Below are positions 1 through 8,792 of a DNA stretch of 64,000 bases, one piece after another (the first letter of the stretch is position 1; each line of letters starts with the position of its first letter). This DNA comes from Devosia equisanguinis (GTDB taxonomy: Bacteria > Pseudomonadota > Alphaproteobacteria > Rhizobiales > Devosiaceae). The stretch lies in contig NZ_UZWD01000022.1 in NCBI RefSeq assembly GCF_900631955.1, forward strand, positions 1-64,000. The letters run 5' to 3'. Position numbers and translations under genes: made by a program. The notes below the pieces were generated by a model, which did not search any database, was not told the DNA's origin, and saw only the letters and a program-made list of their open reading frames with translations.

Positions 1-1
1 C

Positions 2-733
2 CGCCCGCCCGTCTTGCTGGCCCCGGTTGCCGGCCTGCTGCGCGAACGGATCGGGGAGGCAATCATCACGCCCTCCTCCATGCGCTCCATTCTCGATTCC
101 GTCGGCAACCGGCTCGATGAAGCCAAGGACACCTCGCGCTATCTCACCGGCCTCCTGGTGTTTCTGGGCCTGATGGGCACTTTCTACGGCCTGCTCGAGA
201 CCGTGAGCTCGGTGGCCGGCGTCATCAACGCCCTCGACGTCACCTCCGCCGACAGTGCCGCGCTGTTCGGCAATCTCAAGGAAGGCCTCGCCGCCCCGCT
301 CGGCGGCATGGGCACCGCCTTCTCGTCCTCGCTGTTCGGCCTTGCCGGTTCGCTGGTGCTGGGCTTTCTCGACCTGCAGACCAGCCAGGCCCAGAACGCC
401 TTCTATACCGATCTTGAGGACTGGATGACCTCGATGACCGAGCTCGACCATCCGGTGACCGCCATGCAGGCCAATTCCATGGCGGGTGGCGGCGCCGACA
501 TGCAGGCGGCCATCGAGCGGCTGGGCGCCAATATGCAGAACCAGAATGCTTCCCAGAACGCAATCCGCGCCATGGCCGAGCTGGCGCGCGGCATTGATGG
601 CCTGGTCAAGCACATCCGCACCGAACAGGACGATCTGCGCAAATATATCAATGAACAGGGCGAGACCAATAAGCGCCTGCGCGATCTGATCGAGGCCATG
701 CTCAACGAACCCGACAACGAGCGTCGGGACTAG
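2..733 (+). CDS. MotA/TolQ/ExbB-family proton channel subunit (5' truncated)
   Basis: The reading frame is open to the left edge of the window, so the N-terminus is missing; the first possible internal start is a TTG at 14. What remains (about 243 residues) has two hydrophobic segments, near residues 45-65 and 95-120, with the small-residue-rich texture of MotA/TolQ/ExbB channels, followed by a charged, probably coiled-coil C-terminal tail of roughly 100 residues. Proteins of this family form the membrane stator that couples proton flow to work on a partner anchored in peptidoglycan. The stop is four bases before the next gene, an OmpA-domain protein with a single membrane helix, so the two form a MotA/MotB-like pair. 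The energised process is unknown. No flagellar genes or tolB are in view. Confidence 0.8.
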   Translation, partial: RPPVLLAPVAGLLRERIGEAIITPSSMRSILDSVGNRLDEAKDTSRYLTGLLVFLGLMGTFYGLLETVSSVAGVINALDVTSADSAALFGNLKEGLAAPLGGMGTAFSSSLFGLAGSLVLGFLDLQTSQAQNAFYTDLEDWMTSMTELDHPVTAMQANSMAGGGADMQAAIERLGANMQNQNASQNAIRAMAELARGIDGLVKHIRTEQDDLRKYINEQGETNKRLRDLIEAMLNEPDNERRD

Positions 734-737
734 CCGC

Positions 738-1763
738 ATGGCCCTCCCCCGGTCCCGCCGCCGACAGGAAGCCAATTACTGGCCGGGTTTCGTCGATGCC
801 CTGTCGAGCCTGCTGCTCGTCATCATCTTCATGCTCAGCCTGTTCATGCTGACGCAGTTCTTTCTCGGCCAGGAGATCCAGGGCCGCGACACCGCTCTGG
901 CTCGCCTCAACAGCCAGATCGCCGAACTGACCGAATTGCTGCAGCTCGAGCGCGCCAATTCCGACGACCTGACCAGCCAGTTGGCTACCCTGACAGCGAC
1001 ACTCGCCGGCGCCGAGGCGGAGAATGCCTCGCTCACCACCCAGCTCTCGGGCATCGGTGCCGGCTTGGGCGATCGCGACAGCACCATTGCCGGGCTGCAG
1101 CAGGACCTGATCGACGCCGAGCGCCTCTCAGACGAGGCCAATGCACAGGTGGTATTGCTCAATCAGCAGTTGGCCGCTCTGCGCACCCAGATCGCAGCAC
1201 TCGAATCCGCCCTCGAAGCCTCCGAGGCTAGGGACACCGAGAGCCGCACCCAGATCGCCGATCTTGGACGTCGGCTCAACCTGGCCTTGGCCCAGCGCGT
1301 GCAGGACCTGTCGCGCTATCGCTCCGACTTCTTCGGTCGTTTGCGCCAGATTCTGGAAACCCGTGCCGATGTGCGGGTGGTTGGCGATCGCTTCGTCTTC
1401 CAGTCCGAAGTGCTGTTCGATGCCGGCCAGGCCAATGTCTCGGCTGCCGGTTTCCCCGAACTCGATGCTCTGGCCGACGCCATCCTGCAGTTGGAGCAGG
1501 AGATTCCGCCCGATATCAACTGGGTGCTGCGCATCGACGGCCATACCGACAAGCGTCCGATTTCCAATGCCCGCTTCCCCTCCAACTGGGAGCTGTCGGC
1601 GGCCCGCGCCATCTCGGTGGCGCAATATCTGGTCTCCAAGGGCGTCGCCCCGGCCCGCCTCGTCGCCGCCGGCTTCGGCGAATTCGCCCCCCTCGACCCC
1701 GCCGACACCGACGAAGCCTACCGCCGCAACCGCCGCATAGAATTCAAGCTTACGGAGGGGTGA
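738..1763 (+). CDS. MotB/OmpA-like peptidoglycan-binding stator protein
   Basis: A 341-residue protein starting at ATG 738, four bases after the upstream channel gene. Order of parts: a basic N-terminus, one membrane helix (about residues 20-46) with an aspartate at its start (D20, in FVDALSS) where MotB and TolR carry the proton-binding Asp, a long heptad-rich coiled coil (about 50-185), then a C-terminal OmpA-like domain (about 205-338). The latter contains the expected NWELSAARA and RRNRRIEF segments that bind peptidoglycan. This is the architecture of MotB relatives. The long coiled coil is unlike flagellar MotB, suggesting a tall periplasmic spacer. Probably co-transcribed with the preceding MotA-like gene and ended by the hairpin just downstream. 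Confidence 0.85.
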   Translation: MALPRSRRRQEANYWPGFVDALSSLLLVIIFMLSLFMLTQFFLGQEIQGRDTALARLNSQIAELTELLQLERANSDDLTSQLATLTATLAGAEAENASLTTQLSGIGAGLGDRDSTIAGLQQDLIDAERLSDEANAQVVLLNQQLAALRTQIAALESALEASEARDTESRTQIADLGRRLNLALAQRVQDLSRYRSDFFGRLRQILETRADVRVVGDRFVFQSEVLFDAGQANVSAAGFPELDALADAILQLEQEIPPDINWVLRIDGHTDKRPISNARFPSNWELSAARAISVAQYLVSKGVAPARLVAAGFGEFAPLDPADTDEAYRRNRRIEFKLTEG

Positions 1764-1818
1764 TTTCCGACCCGCTTCGCGGGTAAAAACGCTCCGGTGG
1801 AGCGTTTTTAGGAAATCA
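1761..1818 (+). terminator. Rho-independent terminator after the MotA/OmpA pair
   Basis: A perfect 11-bp stem (1785-1795 with 1799-1809, arms aaaaacgctcc / ggagcgttttt) with a 3-nt loop, nested inside an outer 8-bp pairing of 1761-1768 with 1811-1818 that includes the stop codon. The A/T flanks make it work in both directions. Confidence 0.85.
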
Positions 1819-1869
1819 CGCCGTGAGCCCCGCGAACGGCCGGTGGCGAAACCCCGGTTAACTTTGATC

Positions 1870-1914
1870 CCGCATACCCCCACCTAACCTCCCCCTGTAG
1901 AAGGGGGAGGAACT
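1870..1914 (-). repeat. Dispersed palindromic repeat, family A (inverted copy)
   Basis: Read on the minus strand this matches the family core: a CCTCCCCCTTCT-ACAGGGGGAGG hairpin followed by TTAGGTGGGGGT. It is the only copy in this gap in reverse orientation. Confidence 0.75.
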
Positions 1915-1953
1915 GATCGTGTTCAAACTCGATCTCCACTAGCCACCGCCCCA

Positions 1954-2019
1954 CTCCTCCCCCTTCTTCAGGGGGAGGCTGGGAGGGGGTGCGCAGCACG
2001 CTTAAACCTATAGGCGATA
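1954..2019 (+). repeat. Dispersed palindromic repeat, family A
   Basis: Near-full copy: the CTCCTCCCCC / GGGGGAGG hairpin, the GCTGGGAGGGGGT motif, then the tail GCAGCACGCTTAAACC...GCGATA shared with copies near 14.4, 20.2 and 30.2 kb. Confidence 0.85.
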
Positions 2020-2082
2020 CCTGCCTACAGGAGAGAAGAAACACATCGCGCTCAACCTCACCGGTCACGCGCCACTGTCCTG

Positions 2083-2121
2083 CTCCTCCCCCTCCTTCAG
2101 GGGGAGGCCGGGAGGGGGTGA
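2083..2121 (+). repeat. Dispersed palindromic repeat, family A (core only)
   Basis: Contains the CTCCTCCCCCTCCTTCAGGGGGAGG-type hairpin and the GGGAGGGGGTG segment. The usual GCAGCACGCT tail is replaced by unrelated sequence. Confidence 0.8.
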
Positions 2122-2343
2122 ACCCCGCGCACCGGCGTTCTGCCGCCTGCCGACACCACCCCGCTTAACCTTAACGTGATCGCGTCAAACTGCTGTTGCA
2201 TCACAGCAACGTCACGAAAAAGCCTAGATTCCCGCCACATTCGCGCCGGAATAGGCATTGATTAACCAAACCGGCAAACCCGGTTTTAAGAATAAGCGCG
2301 GTAAATGCCGTGCTTAAGATTGTTGCCTATTCAGGAGCCTCCC

Positions 2344-2844
2344 GTGGCCATCCCCGCACCCATTTCTACCGCGTTGCGCGCTGCCGCGATGCTGCTTTTC
2401 GTCGTCGTCGTTGCCGCCTGTTCGCGCAGCGCCAATGACAATGTCGGCCTCACCGGCGTCGGCAATGTCGGTCCCGGTGGCGGTGCCCCCGGCAGCCAGC
2501 AGGAATTTCTCGTCACTGTCGGCGACCGCGTCTTCTTCACCACCGATTCCAGCTCGCTGACCGCAGAAGCCCAGGCCACGCTCGACAAGCAGGCCGCGTG
2601 GCTGAACCAGTACCAGAACTATCGCATCCTCATCGAAGGCCATGCCGACGAACGCGGCACCCGCGAATACAATATCGCGCTCGGCGCCCGCCGTGCCTCG
2701 GTCGTCGTGAATTATCTCGTGTCGCGCGGCGTCAATGGCCAGCGCATCACCAGCCAGTCCTTCGGCAAGGAACGCCCGGTCGCCATCTGTAACGACATCT
2801 CCTGCTGGAGCCAGAACCGCCGCGCCGTGACCGTGGTCCAGTAA
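2344..2844 (+). CDS. pal: Peptidoglycan-associated lipoprotein Pal
   Basis: Pal is an outer-membrane lipoprotein that binds peptidoglycan through an OmpA-like domain and works with TolB to keep the envelope together during division. I place the start at GTG 2344 rather than at 2305 upstream, because AGGAG lies six bases before it and the protein then begins with a clean lipoprotein signal ending in VVAAC (lipidated Cys26). The 166 residues match the usual Pal length. The C-terminal OmpA domain shows IEGHADERGT and the closing NRRAVTV. It is followed by cpoB, as in most tol-pal clusters, but tolQRAB are not visible upstream in this window. Confidence 0.95.
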   Translation: MAIPAPISTALRAAAMLLFVVVVAACSRSANDNVGLTGVGNVGPGGGAPGSQQEFLVTVGDRVFFTTDSSSLTAEAQATLDKQAAWLNQYQNYRILIEGHADERGTREYNIALGARRASVVVNYLVSRGVNGQRITSQSFGKERPVAICNDISCWSQNRRAVTVVQ

Positions 2845-2896
2845 AAGACACGCGCCCTTCGGGGCGTTGAAAATCCAGTGAAAACTGGAGGCAAGG

Positions 2897-2936
2897 ACGC
2901 CCGGCGCCGGATATTCTGGCCCGGGCGTTTTGTTTT
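2897..2936 (+). terminator. Terminator after pal
   Basis: An 8-bp G/C stem (acgcccgg 2897-2904 with ccgggcgt 2921-2928) followed by tttgtttt. A smaller cgccc-ttcg-gggcg hairpin sits just upstream, near 2853-2867. Confidence 0.8.
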
Positions 2937-3008
2937 GACCAAATTTGGCCTTTATCAACGGGCCCATAGCACCCATCTAGACGAGAGATTTTCGATCGGG
3001 AGACTGGC

Positions 3009-4028
3009 TTGACCCTCAGCAGACTGTCCAAATTCGGCCGGGCGGCGCTTTGTGCGCTGGGCGTCGGGCTTGTTGCCCCCGTCCCCGCCACCATGGCCCA
3101 GACCACGCTACCCCCTGCCGAGCTGGCGGGCCTGAGCTTCACCAATGGCGGCCGCGTGCTCGTGGCCCAGGCCGACCAGGCCCAGCTCATGGTGCGCATC
3201 CAGCAACTGGAAGAGCAGATCCGCCTGCTCAATGGCCAGGTCGAAGGCCTGACCTTCCAGATCACCCAGATGCAGGAAATCCTCACCCGCTTTCAGGAAG
3301 ATGCCGAGTTCCGCTTCCAGGCATTGGAAGGCGGTGCCGGGGGAAAAACTGAGGCGGCAACCCAACCGGGCGGCGTGACGCAGCCCGAGGCGTTGCCGCA
3401 GAGCCCCGGCGTAACTACCGTTCCCACCGATGCTGCTCCCTCACCCACCATCATTCCCGAACAGGGCGTGCAGCCCCTGCCGGGTGAGCAGGAGTTCGAT
3501 CCGACCTTTGACGACGGCTCCGTCGGCGAATCGGCCGATCCGCTGGTCGGCACCGGCCAGGGTGGCAGCGTCGACCTCGTCACCGGCCAGCCGCTGAACC
3601 TCAGCTACGATCCGCGCGCCGTCGATAGCGGCAATGCCGATGCCGATGCGCAGTTCGCCGCCGGCTATCAGGCAATTGTCGAGGGCGACTATGCCTTTGC
3701 TGAGGACCAGTTCAGCCAGTTCCTCGCGCTCTATCCCAACCACCCGCAGGTCACCGATGCGGCCAATTGGCTGGGCGAGGCGCTGCTGGTGCGCGGCGCC
3801 TACGATCAGGCGGCCGAAGTGCTGCTCGATGCCTATCAGAAGGCCCCGGACAGCCCACGGGCCCCGGACCTCCTGCTCAAGATCGGTGTCTCTCTTTCTG
3901 GCGCCGGCGAGCGGGAAACCGCCTGCCGCACCCTGACCGAGGTCAACCTGCGCTATCCGGATACCGCGCCAGCCTTCAAGACACGCGTTTCCGAAGAAAT
4001 GGCGCGGGCCGAATGTCCACCGGCCTGA
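3009..4028 (+). CDS. cpoB: Cell division coordinator CpoB (tol-pal protein YbgF)
   Basis: A periplasmic protein of 339 residues that in Proteobacteria links Tol-Pal function to septal peptidoglycan synthesis. It starts at TTG 3009, with GGGAG six bases upstream, and a signal peptide ending near VPATMAQ. Then follow a coiled-coil stretch (about residues 55-110, rich in Q/E/L) used for trimerisation, a Pro/Gln/Gly-rich linker (about 115-195), and C-terminal TPR repeats (about 215-335), seen as AAGYQAIVEGDYAFAEDQF and later helices. This order is diagnostic for YbgF. The stop overlaps the start of tilS by 16 bases, so translation is probably coupled. Confidence 0.93.
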   Translation: MTLSRLSKFGRAALCALGVGLVAPVPATMAQTTLPPAELAGLSFTNGGRVLVAQADQAQLMVRIQQLEEQIRLLNGQVEGLTFQITQMQEILTRFQEDAEFRFQALEGGAGGKTEAATQPGGVTQPEALPQSPGVTTVPTDAAPSPTIIPEQGVQPLPGEQEFDPTFDDGSVGESADPLVGTGQGGSVDLVTGQPLNLSYDPRAVDSGNADADAQFAAGYQAIVEGDYAFAEDQFSQFLALYPNHPQVTDAANWLGEALLVRGAYDQAAEVLLDAYQKAPDSPRAPDLLLKIGVSLSGAGERETACRTLTEVNLRYPDTAPAFKTRVSEEMARAECPPA

Positions 4029-5284
4029 CGCCCGATCTGGGCGATCCGGATGTGCTGGCGCGCCTGTTCGCGCCGGCACGCGACCACAAGATCATCGGCC
4101 TGGCCGTGTCCGGCGGTGCCGATAGCCTGGCGCTGATGCTCCTGGCCCATCGCTGGGCCGCAACGCTTGCCGAGCCCCCAAAGCTCATCGTCTATAGCCT
4201 CGACCACGCCTTGCGCCCCGAAGCCGCCGACGAGGTGGCCATGGTGCTGGCCGCGGCGGACAATCTTGGCCTTGCCGCTCGCGGCCTGGTCTGGGACGAT
4301 ATAAAGCCCGAAACCGGCCTGCAGGAAGCCGCCCGCCAGGCGCGCTACGGCCTGATCGGGGGTGCCATGGCCGAGGATGGCGCCACCCTGCTGCTGACCG
4401 CCCACCATCGCGCCGACCAGGCCGAAACCGTGTTGATGCGGCTCGCCCATGGCAGCGGCCTCGAAGGGCTCAAAGCCATGTCGCCGTTGTCCCGCGTCGA
4501 GGGCGTCCCCCTCTTCCGCCCGCTGCTCGATTGCGACCCGGCTTCGCTGGCCGCGCTGGTCGCCGAGGCCGGGCTCATCCCCGCCGCCGATCCCTCCAAT
4601 ACCGATCCGGCCTATGAGCGGGTGCGTTGGCGCCAACTGCTGCCCACGCTTGCCGCCGAGGGCCTCGACGCCGCCACCCTCTCCCGTTTCGCCACCCGCA
4701 TGGCCGAGGCCGATGCGGCCCTCACCCAGATGGCCGACGCCGCCTTCGACGAACTGGTTCGCCTCGATGGCTTTGGCGCTGCCAGCCTGCCCCGCGCCGC
4801 CTTGACCGAGCTCAGTCCCGCCATTGCCCAGCGGGTGCTCTCCCGGGTGCTCAACATCGTCGGCGGCCGCCAGAAGCCGCGCGCACTCGGGCAGGTCGAG
4901 CGCCTGCATGAGCAGATCCTGGGTGGCATCAGCAAGCCGCTGACCCTGCTCGGCGCTGTCATTCGCCCGCGCGCCGAGAGCCTCGTGATCTCGCGCGAAC
5001 CCGGTCGCATGCTGCCCGAAGCCCAGACCCTGCTCCCCGGCGCCGATCTGGTCTGGGACCAGCGCTTCCTGATTTCTAATCTCTCCGGCGAAGCCGGCAT
5101 TCAGGCCGGACCCACCGATTTCCTGCCCCGTCATCGCCTCGAGGCCTTGCTCGGCTTCAAGGTCACCAGCCCCGCCGAAGCCATCCGCACCGCCCCCATC
5201 GTCCACGACAGCGCCGGGCAATTGCTGGCGCTGGGCGGCTGGTCCTTCGATGAGCGGGTAAAAGTGGAACTGCTGATCGACTGA
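4013..5284 (+). CDS. tilS: tRNA(Ile)-lysidine synthase TilS
   Basis: TilS converts C34 of the CAU-anticodon isoleucine tRNA to lysidine using ATP and lysine, so that the tRNA reads AUA. I choose ATG 4013, which overlaps the end of cpoB; the open frame extends further upstream but only across cpoB. The 423-residue protein shows the N-type ATP-pyrophosphatase P-loop SGGADS near residue 30, the AHHRADQAET motif, and substrate-binding and C-terminal domains of normal length. In many rhizobia ftsH follows tilS. Here the next gene is argB, so the local order is rearranged. Confidence 0.95.
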   Translation: MSTGLTPDLGDPDVLARLFAPARDHKIIGLAVSGGADSLALMLLAHRWAATLAEPPKLIVYSLDHALRPEAADEVAMVLAAADNLGLAARGLVWDDIKPETGLQEAARQARYGLIGGAMAEDGATLLLTAHHRADQAETVLMRLAHGSGLEGLKAMSPLSRVEGVPLFRPLLDCDPASLAALVAEAGLIPAADPSNTDPAYERVRWRQLLPTLAAEGLDAATLSRFATRMAEADAALTQMADAAFDELVRLDGFGAASLPRAALTELSPAIAQRVLSRVLNIVGGRQKPRALGQVERLHEQILGGISKPLTLLGAVIRPRAESLVISREPGRMLPEAQTLLPGADLVWDQRFLISNLSGEAGIQAGPTDFLPRHRLEALLGFKVTSPAEAIRTAPIVHDSAGQLLALGGWSFDERVKVELLID

Positions 5285-5429
5285 GACGCTCGGCGACGCC
5301 CCTATCCAACAACTCTGCGGACAAATCCGCCCCCGCCTTGAAAATGTCGGCAAAGACGATTTCATCGCTGGTGAAAATCGACTAGACCCTTAGCCCGATT
5401 GCAGGCCTTGCCAGGGAGCCACCCCACTC

Positions 5430-6332
5430 ATGTCGACCGACGCCTCCGCTACCGAACGGTTCAGCCACGACGCTGGCATCCTCGCCCAGGCCCTGCCCTA
5501 TATGCAGCGCTATGAGGGCAAGACCGTCGTGGTCAAGTATGGTGGCCATGCCATGGGCGATCTCAAGCTCGGCCAGGCCTTTGCCCGTGACATCGCCTTG
5601 CTCAAGCAGTCCAAGGTCAATCCGATCGTGGTCCATGGCGGCGGACCCCAGATCGCCTCCATGCTGAAGAATCTCGGCATCGAATCCAAGTTTGAAGGCG
5701 GACTGCGCGTCACCGATGCCCGGACCATGGAAGTGGTCGAGATGGTGCTGGCCGGCTCCATCAACAAGGAAATCGTCGCCCTGATCAATGCCGAGGGCGA
5801 GTGGGCCATTGGCCTGTGCGGCAAGGACGGCAACATGGTCTTTGCCAAGAAGGCCGAAAAGACCGTCAAGGACCCCACCTCCAATATCGAGCGCGTGCTC
5901 GATCTCGGCTTTGTCGGCGAACCGGTCGAAGTCGACCGCACCCTGCTCGACCTCTTGGCCCGTTCGGAAATGATCCCGGTCATTGCCCCGGTGGCCCCCG
6001 GCCGCGACGGCAATACCTACAATATCAATGCCGATACCTTTGCCGGCGCCATTGCCGGCTCGCTCGGCGCCAAGCGCCTGCTGTTCCTCACCGACGTGCC
6101 CGGCGTGCTCGACAAGGACGGCAAGCTGATCCCCGAATTGAGCGTACGCGAAGCCAAGCAGCTGATCGCCGACGGCACCATTTCGGGCGGCATGATCCCC
6201 AAGGTCGAGACCTGCCTCGAAGCGCTCGACAATGGCGTCGAGGGCGTGGTCATCCTCAACGGCAAGCAGCCACACGTGGTTCTCGTCGAACTTTTCACCG
6301 AGTTCGGCGCCGGCACGCTGATCGTCCGCTGA
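5430..6332 (+). CDS. argB: Acetylglutamate kinase
   Basis: ArgB phosphorylates N-acetylglutamate, the second step of the acetylated arginine pathway, in the cytoplasm. The 300-residue protein has the amino-acid-kinase signatures: VVKYGGHAM near residue 34 for phosphate binding, VHGGGPQI near 70 for the substrate, and the C-terminal [12 protein letters not shown] segment that follows the nucleotide site. An extra N-terminal helix ahead of the core, as seen here, is typical of hexameric, arginine-inhibited enzymes, so feedback control by arginine is likely. It stands alone between tilS and a permease gene and ends in a strong hairpin. Confidence 0.97.
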   Translation: MSTDASATERFSHDAGILAQALPYMQRYEGKTVVVKYGGHAMGDLKLGQAFARDIALLKQSKVNPIVVHGGGPQIASMLKNLGIESKFEGGLRVTDARTMEVVEMVLAGSINKEIVALINAEGEWAIGLCGKDGNMVFAKKAEKTVKDPTSNIERVLDLGFVGEPVEVDRTLLDLLARSEMIPVIAPVAPGRDGNTYNINADTFAGAIAGSLGAKRLLFLTDVPGVLDKDGKLIPELSVREAKQLIADGTISGGMIPKVETCLEALDNGVEGVVILNGKQPHVVLVELFTEFGAGTLIVR

Positions 6333-6336
6333 CGGA

Positions 6337-6360
6337 ACAAAGCGCCTTCGGGCGCTTTGT
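6337..6360 (+). terminator. Terminator after argB
   Basis: A perfect 10-bp stem acaaagcgcc / ggcgctttgt closed by a ttcg tetraloop. There is only a short T-rich tail. Confidence 0.8.
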
Positions 6361-6400
6361 CTACTATTGGCAACGGTGCCGCACGGGGGCAGGGAACCGC

Positions 6401-7180
6401 TTGGGAACAGAGTTTTTCATTTTTGCGGCGATCGGTTTTTTCGCCCAGATCGTCGATGGCGCTTTGGGCATGGCCTATGGCGTCGTCAGCTCCACCATGC
6501 TGCTTTCCTTCGGTGTCTCCCCGGCCGCGGCTTCCGCCAGCGTCCACGCCGCCGAAATGTTCACCACCGCGGCCTCCGCCACCTCCCATGTCAGCCAGCG
6601 CAATGTGAACTGGCGCCTGTTCTGGCGCCTCGCCCCGGCCGGCGTGCTGGGCGGCATTCTGGGCACCTATGTGCTCACCGCCATTGACGGCGCCGTGCTA
6701 CGCCCCTTCGTCACCGTCTATCTCGGCCTCTTGGGCATCTATATTCTCTATCGCGCCTTCCGCATCCGCGCCGCCTTCAAGGAGCCCAAGACCGGCATGG
6801 TGCTGCCCCTGGGGGTCGCCGGCGGTTTCGTCGACGCGGCCGGCGGTGGCGGCTGGGGTCCCATCGTCACTTCCAGCCTGATCGGCTCGGGCGGCGCCCC
6901 GCGCTATGTCGTGGGCACGGTCAATACCGTCGAATTCTTCGTCACCACCGCCGTCTCGGTGGCCTTTATCACCGCCCTGCTCACCGGCCATTGGGAAGAG
7001 GCCGAGGGCATCGACCGCTATATCTGGTCGGTGGCGGGCCTTGTCGTCGGCGGCGTCCTCGCCGCGCCACTTGCGGGCTTTGTCGTGCGCATCATCCCTC
7101 CCCAGCGCCTGATGATGCTGGTCGGCGGGCTCGTGGTGTCGCTGGCCTGTTTCCAGACCTGGCAATTGTTGAGCGCATGA
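6401..7180 (+). CDS. TauE/SafE family sulfite/organic-anion exporter-like permease
   Basis: I take TTG 6401 as the start because GCAGGGA lies just upstream and the resulting 259-residue protein begins at the first membrane helix; the open frame upstream is only the shadow of argB. About eight hydrophobic helices are arranged as two repeats. Each starts with the family pattern of an acidic residue and glycines in a helix (FAQIVDGALGMAYG near residue 14; GGFVDAAGGGGWGP near 140). TauE/SafE (formerly DUF81) proteins move sulfite, sulfoacetate or other small anions across the inner membrane. The substrate here cannot be told, since no sulfur or taurine genes flank it. Confidence 0.88.
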   Translation: MGTEFFIFAAIGFFAQIVDGALGMAYGVVSSTMLLSFGVSPAAASASVHAAEMFTTAASATSHVSQRNVNWRLFWRLAPAGVLGGILGTYVLTAIDGAVLRPFVTVYLGLLGIYILYRAFRIRAAFKEPKTGMVLPLGVAGGFVDAAGGGGWGPIVTSSLIGSGGAPRYVVGTVNTVEFFVTTAVSVAFITALLTGHWEEAEGIDRYIWSVAGLVVGGVLAAPLAGFVVRIIPPQRLMMLVGGLVVSLACFQTWQLLSA

Positions 7181-7204
7181 AAAAGGCCGCCCGAGGGCGG
7201 CCTT
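7181..7204 (+). terminator. Terminator after the TauE-like gene
   Basis: A 10-bp inverted repeat, aaggccgccc (7183-7192) and gggcggcctt (7195-7204), begins two bases after the stop codon. Confidence 0.75.
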
Positions 7205-7244
7205 CAAACGTGTTTGACGCGGCTTGGAACAGCGTACCAATAGG

Positions 7245-7302
7245 CGCGATGCGGCTCCTCCCCCTTCTTCAGGGGGAGGCTGGGAGGGGGTCTGCAGCGC
7301 GC
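7245..7302 (+). repeat. Dispersed palindromic repeat, family A
   Basis: Near-full copy beginning GCGATGCGGCTCCTCCC, then the hairpin, GCTGGGAGGGGGT and CTGCAGCGCGCT. It ends at the stop codon of the MFS gene on the other strand, so it forms the 3' end of that transcript. Confidence 0.85.
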
Positions 7303-8792
7303 TACACCTCCACCACCGTGGCATGCTGCGCTTGGGCAGCGGCGGGGCCGGAAGGCGACTTCTTGAACACGAAGGCCATGGCCAGGACGATGCCGAACGC
7401 CACCACCTGATACCACAGCGCCAGGGCCGCAGCTTCGGCGAAGGCGATATTGGGCGTCGCGCCGCTGGCAAAGCTGCCGGCGAGATGGGTGAAGAAGATT
7501 TCGCCGACCAGCGCGATACCGAGCGCCCCACCGACCTGCTGGAAGGCCTGCAGAGCCCCCGAACCGGCACCGGCATCGCGCGGCGGCACATTGCGCAACA
7601 CCAGTTGGAACAGCGAGGAGAAGCCCAGACCCAGCCCGATGCCCGCGATCAACAGCGGCGGCAGGAAGGTCCAGCTGTCGATGGAGGTTGTGACGCCGGC
7701 AATGATGAAATGCAGCCAGCCGATACCACCGGCCAGGAGCGCCCCGGCCGCAGCCAGCCGGGCCCGCAGGTAACGTGCACCGAACCGGCCGGCAATGGCC
7801 GAGGCGATCAGCACGCCCACCGAGAACGGCGTATTGGTCAGGCCAGACTGCAGGGGCGAGAAGCCGAAGCCGGACTGCAGCAACAGCGAAATCACCATGA
7901 ACATGCCCGGAATGCCCGAGGCAAACACCGTCACCACGAAGGCGCCGAACATATAGTCCTTGTTGCGCAACAGGTCATAGTTGAGCAATTGCGGCTGCCC
8001 GGCGGCGGCGCGCTTGCCCTGCCAGATATAGAACAGCCCCAACAGCACCAGGCCGGCACCGATCATGCCGAAAGCCCAGACCGGCCAGCCATAGGCGCGG
8101 CCCTCGACAATGGGAAACACCACCGCCACGATGCCGAGGCCGAACAGAGCAATGCCGACATAGTCGTTCTTGAGCTCGGCATGACCCGGCAGGCGGGGGA
8201 TCAGCATCCAGCCGGCGATAATGGCACCAATACCGATGGGAATGTTGACGAGGAAGATGGGCTGCCAGTCGAGCCCGAACAGCTGCGCATCGATCAGCAG
8301 CCCGCCCAGGATCGGCCCGCAGACCGAGGCAAGGCCGGCGGAAAGCCCGAACAGCGAAAAGGCCTGACCGCGCTCATGCGGCGGGAATGTCACCGTGGCG
8401 ATGGCCAGGACCTGCGGCGTCATCATCGCGCCGCCAATGCCCTGCAGGACGCGGGCAAAGATCAGCATTTCGATATTATGCGCCAGGCCGCAAAGCGCCG
8501 AGGCGGCGGTGAAGGCGGCAACGCCCCAGAGGAACATCTTGGTGCGACCGACAATGTCGCCGAGCCGGCCGAAAGGCAAAAGACCCAGCGCGAAGGCCAG
8601 CACATAGGCGGCCACGACCCATTCGATCTGGTTGTCGGTGGCGCCGAGATTTTCCCGCATCGAGGGCAGCGCCACATTGACGATGGTGACGTCGATCAGA
8701 TTCATGAAATTGGCGATCAAAAGGATCACCAGCGACAGCCAGCGACGCGGATCGGGCGGCGTAGCCGCTGCTGCGGCATAGGGGGAAGACAT
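7302..8792 (-). CDS. DHA2-family multidrug MFS transporter (EmrB/QacA type)
   Basis: A 496-residue inner-membrane protein with about 14 hydrophobic helices, as in the DHA2 drug:proton antiporters. Visible marks are the acidic first helix (NLIDVTIVNVALP near residue 32), motif A (GRLGDIVGRTK near 74), and motif C in the fifth helix (LASVCGPILGGLL near 150). It probably exports amphiphilic toxins or antibiotics. Its ATG overlaps the TAA of the upstream TetR gene by one base (TAATG), which indicates a two-gene operon under TetR control. No membrane-fusion partner (EmrA-like) is present, so it probably exports only across the inner membrane. Confidence 0.93.
   Translation of the reverse strand: MSSPYAAAAATPPDPRRWLSLVILLIANFMNLIDVTIVNVALPSMRENLGATDNQIEWVVAAYVLAFALGLLPFGRLGDIVGRTKMFLWGVAAFTAASALCGLAHNIEMLIFARVLQGIGGAMMTPQVLAIATVTFPPHERGQAFSLFGLSAGLASVCGPILGGLLIDAQLFGLDWQPIFLVNIPIGIGAIIAGWMLIPRLPGHAELKNDYVGIALFGLGIVAVVFPIVEGRAYGWPVWAFGMIGAGLVLLGLFYIWQGKRAAAGQPQLLNYDLLRNKDYMFGAFVVTVFASGIPGMFMVISLLLQSGFGFSPLQSGLTNTPFSVGVLIASAIAGRFGARYLRARLAAAGALLAGGIGWLHFIIAGVTTSIDSWTFLPPLLIAGIGLGLGFSSLFQLVLRNVPPRDAGAGSGALQAFQQVGGALGIALVGEIFFTHLAGSFASGATPNIAFAEAAALALWYQVVAFGIVLAMAFVFKKSPSGPAAAQAQHATVVEV

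Larger units (their letters stand above)
1764..2343. other. Repeat-rich intergenic region upstream of pal
   Basis: About 580 bp without a credible gene. It holds the terminator, three copies of the dispersed CTCCCCCTTCTTCAGGGGGAG repeat (the first inverted, near 1870-1914), and an AT-richer stretch from about 2160 that probably carries the pal promoter. A hairpin at 2268-2286 (aaaccgg / ccggttt) lies just upstream of pal. ORFs here are low-complexity translations of the repeats. Confidence 0.7.

Noticed and set aside
1-1763. Zorya defence system (ZorAB-like MotA/MotB pair)
   Set aside because: No ZorC, ZorD or ZorE follows; the channel's cytoplasmic tail is far shorter than ZorA's, and a terminator ends the pair. 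Upstream sequence is not visible, so it cannot be completely excluded.
2305-2343. Extension of pal to the ATG at 2305
   Set aside because: The extra 13 residues would precede and disturb the lipoprotein signal, and the ribosome-binding site fits GTG 2344.
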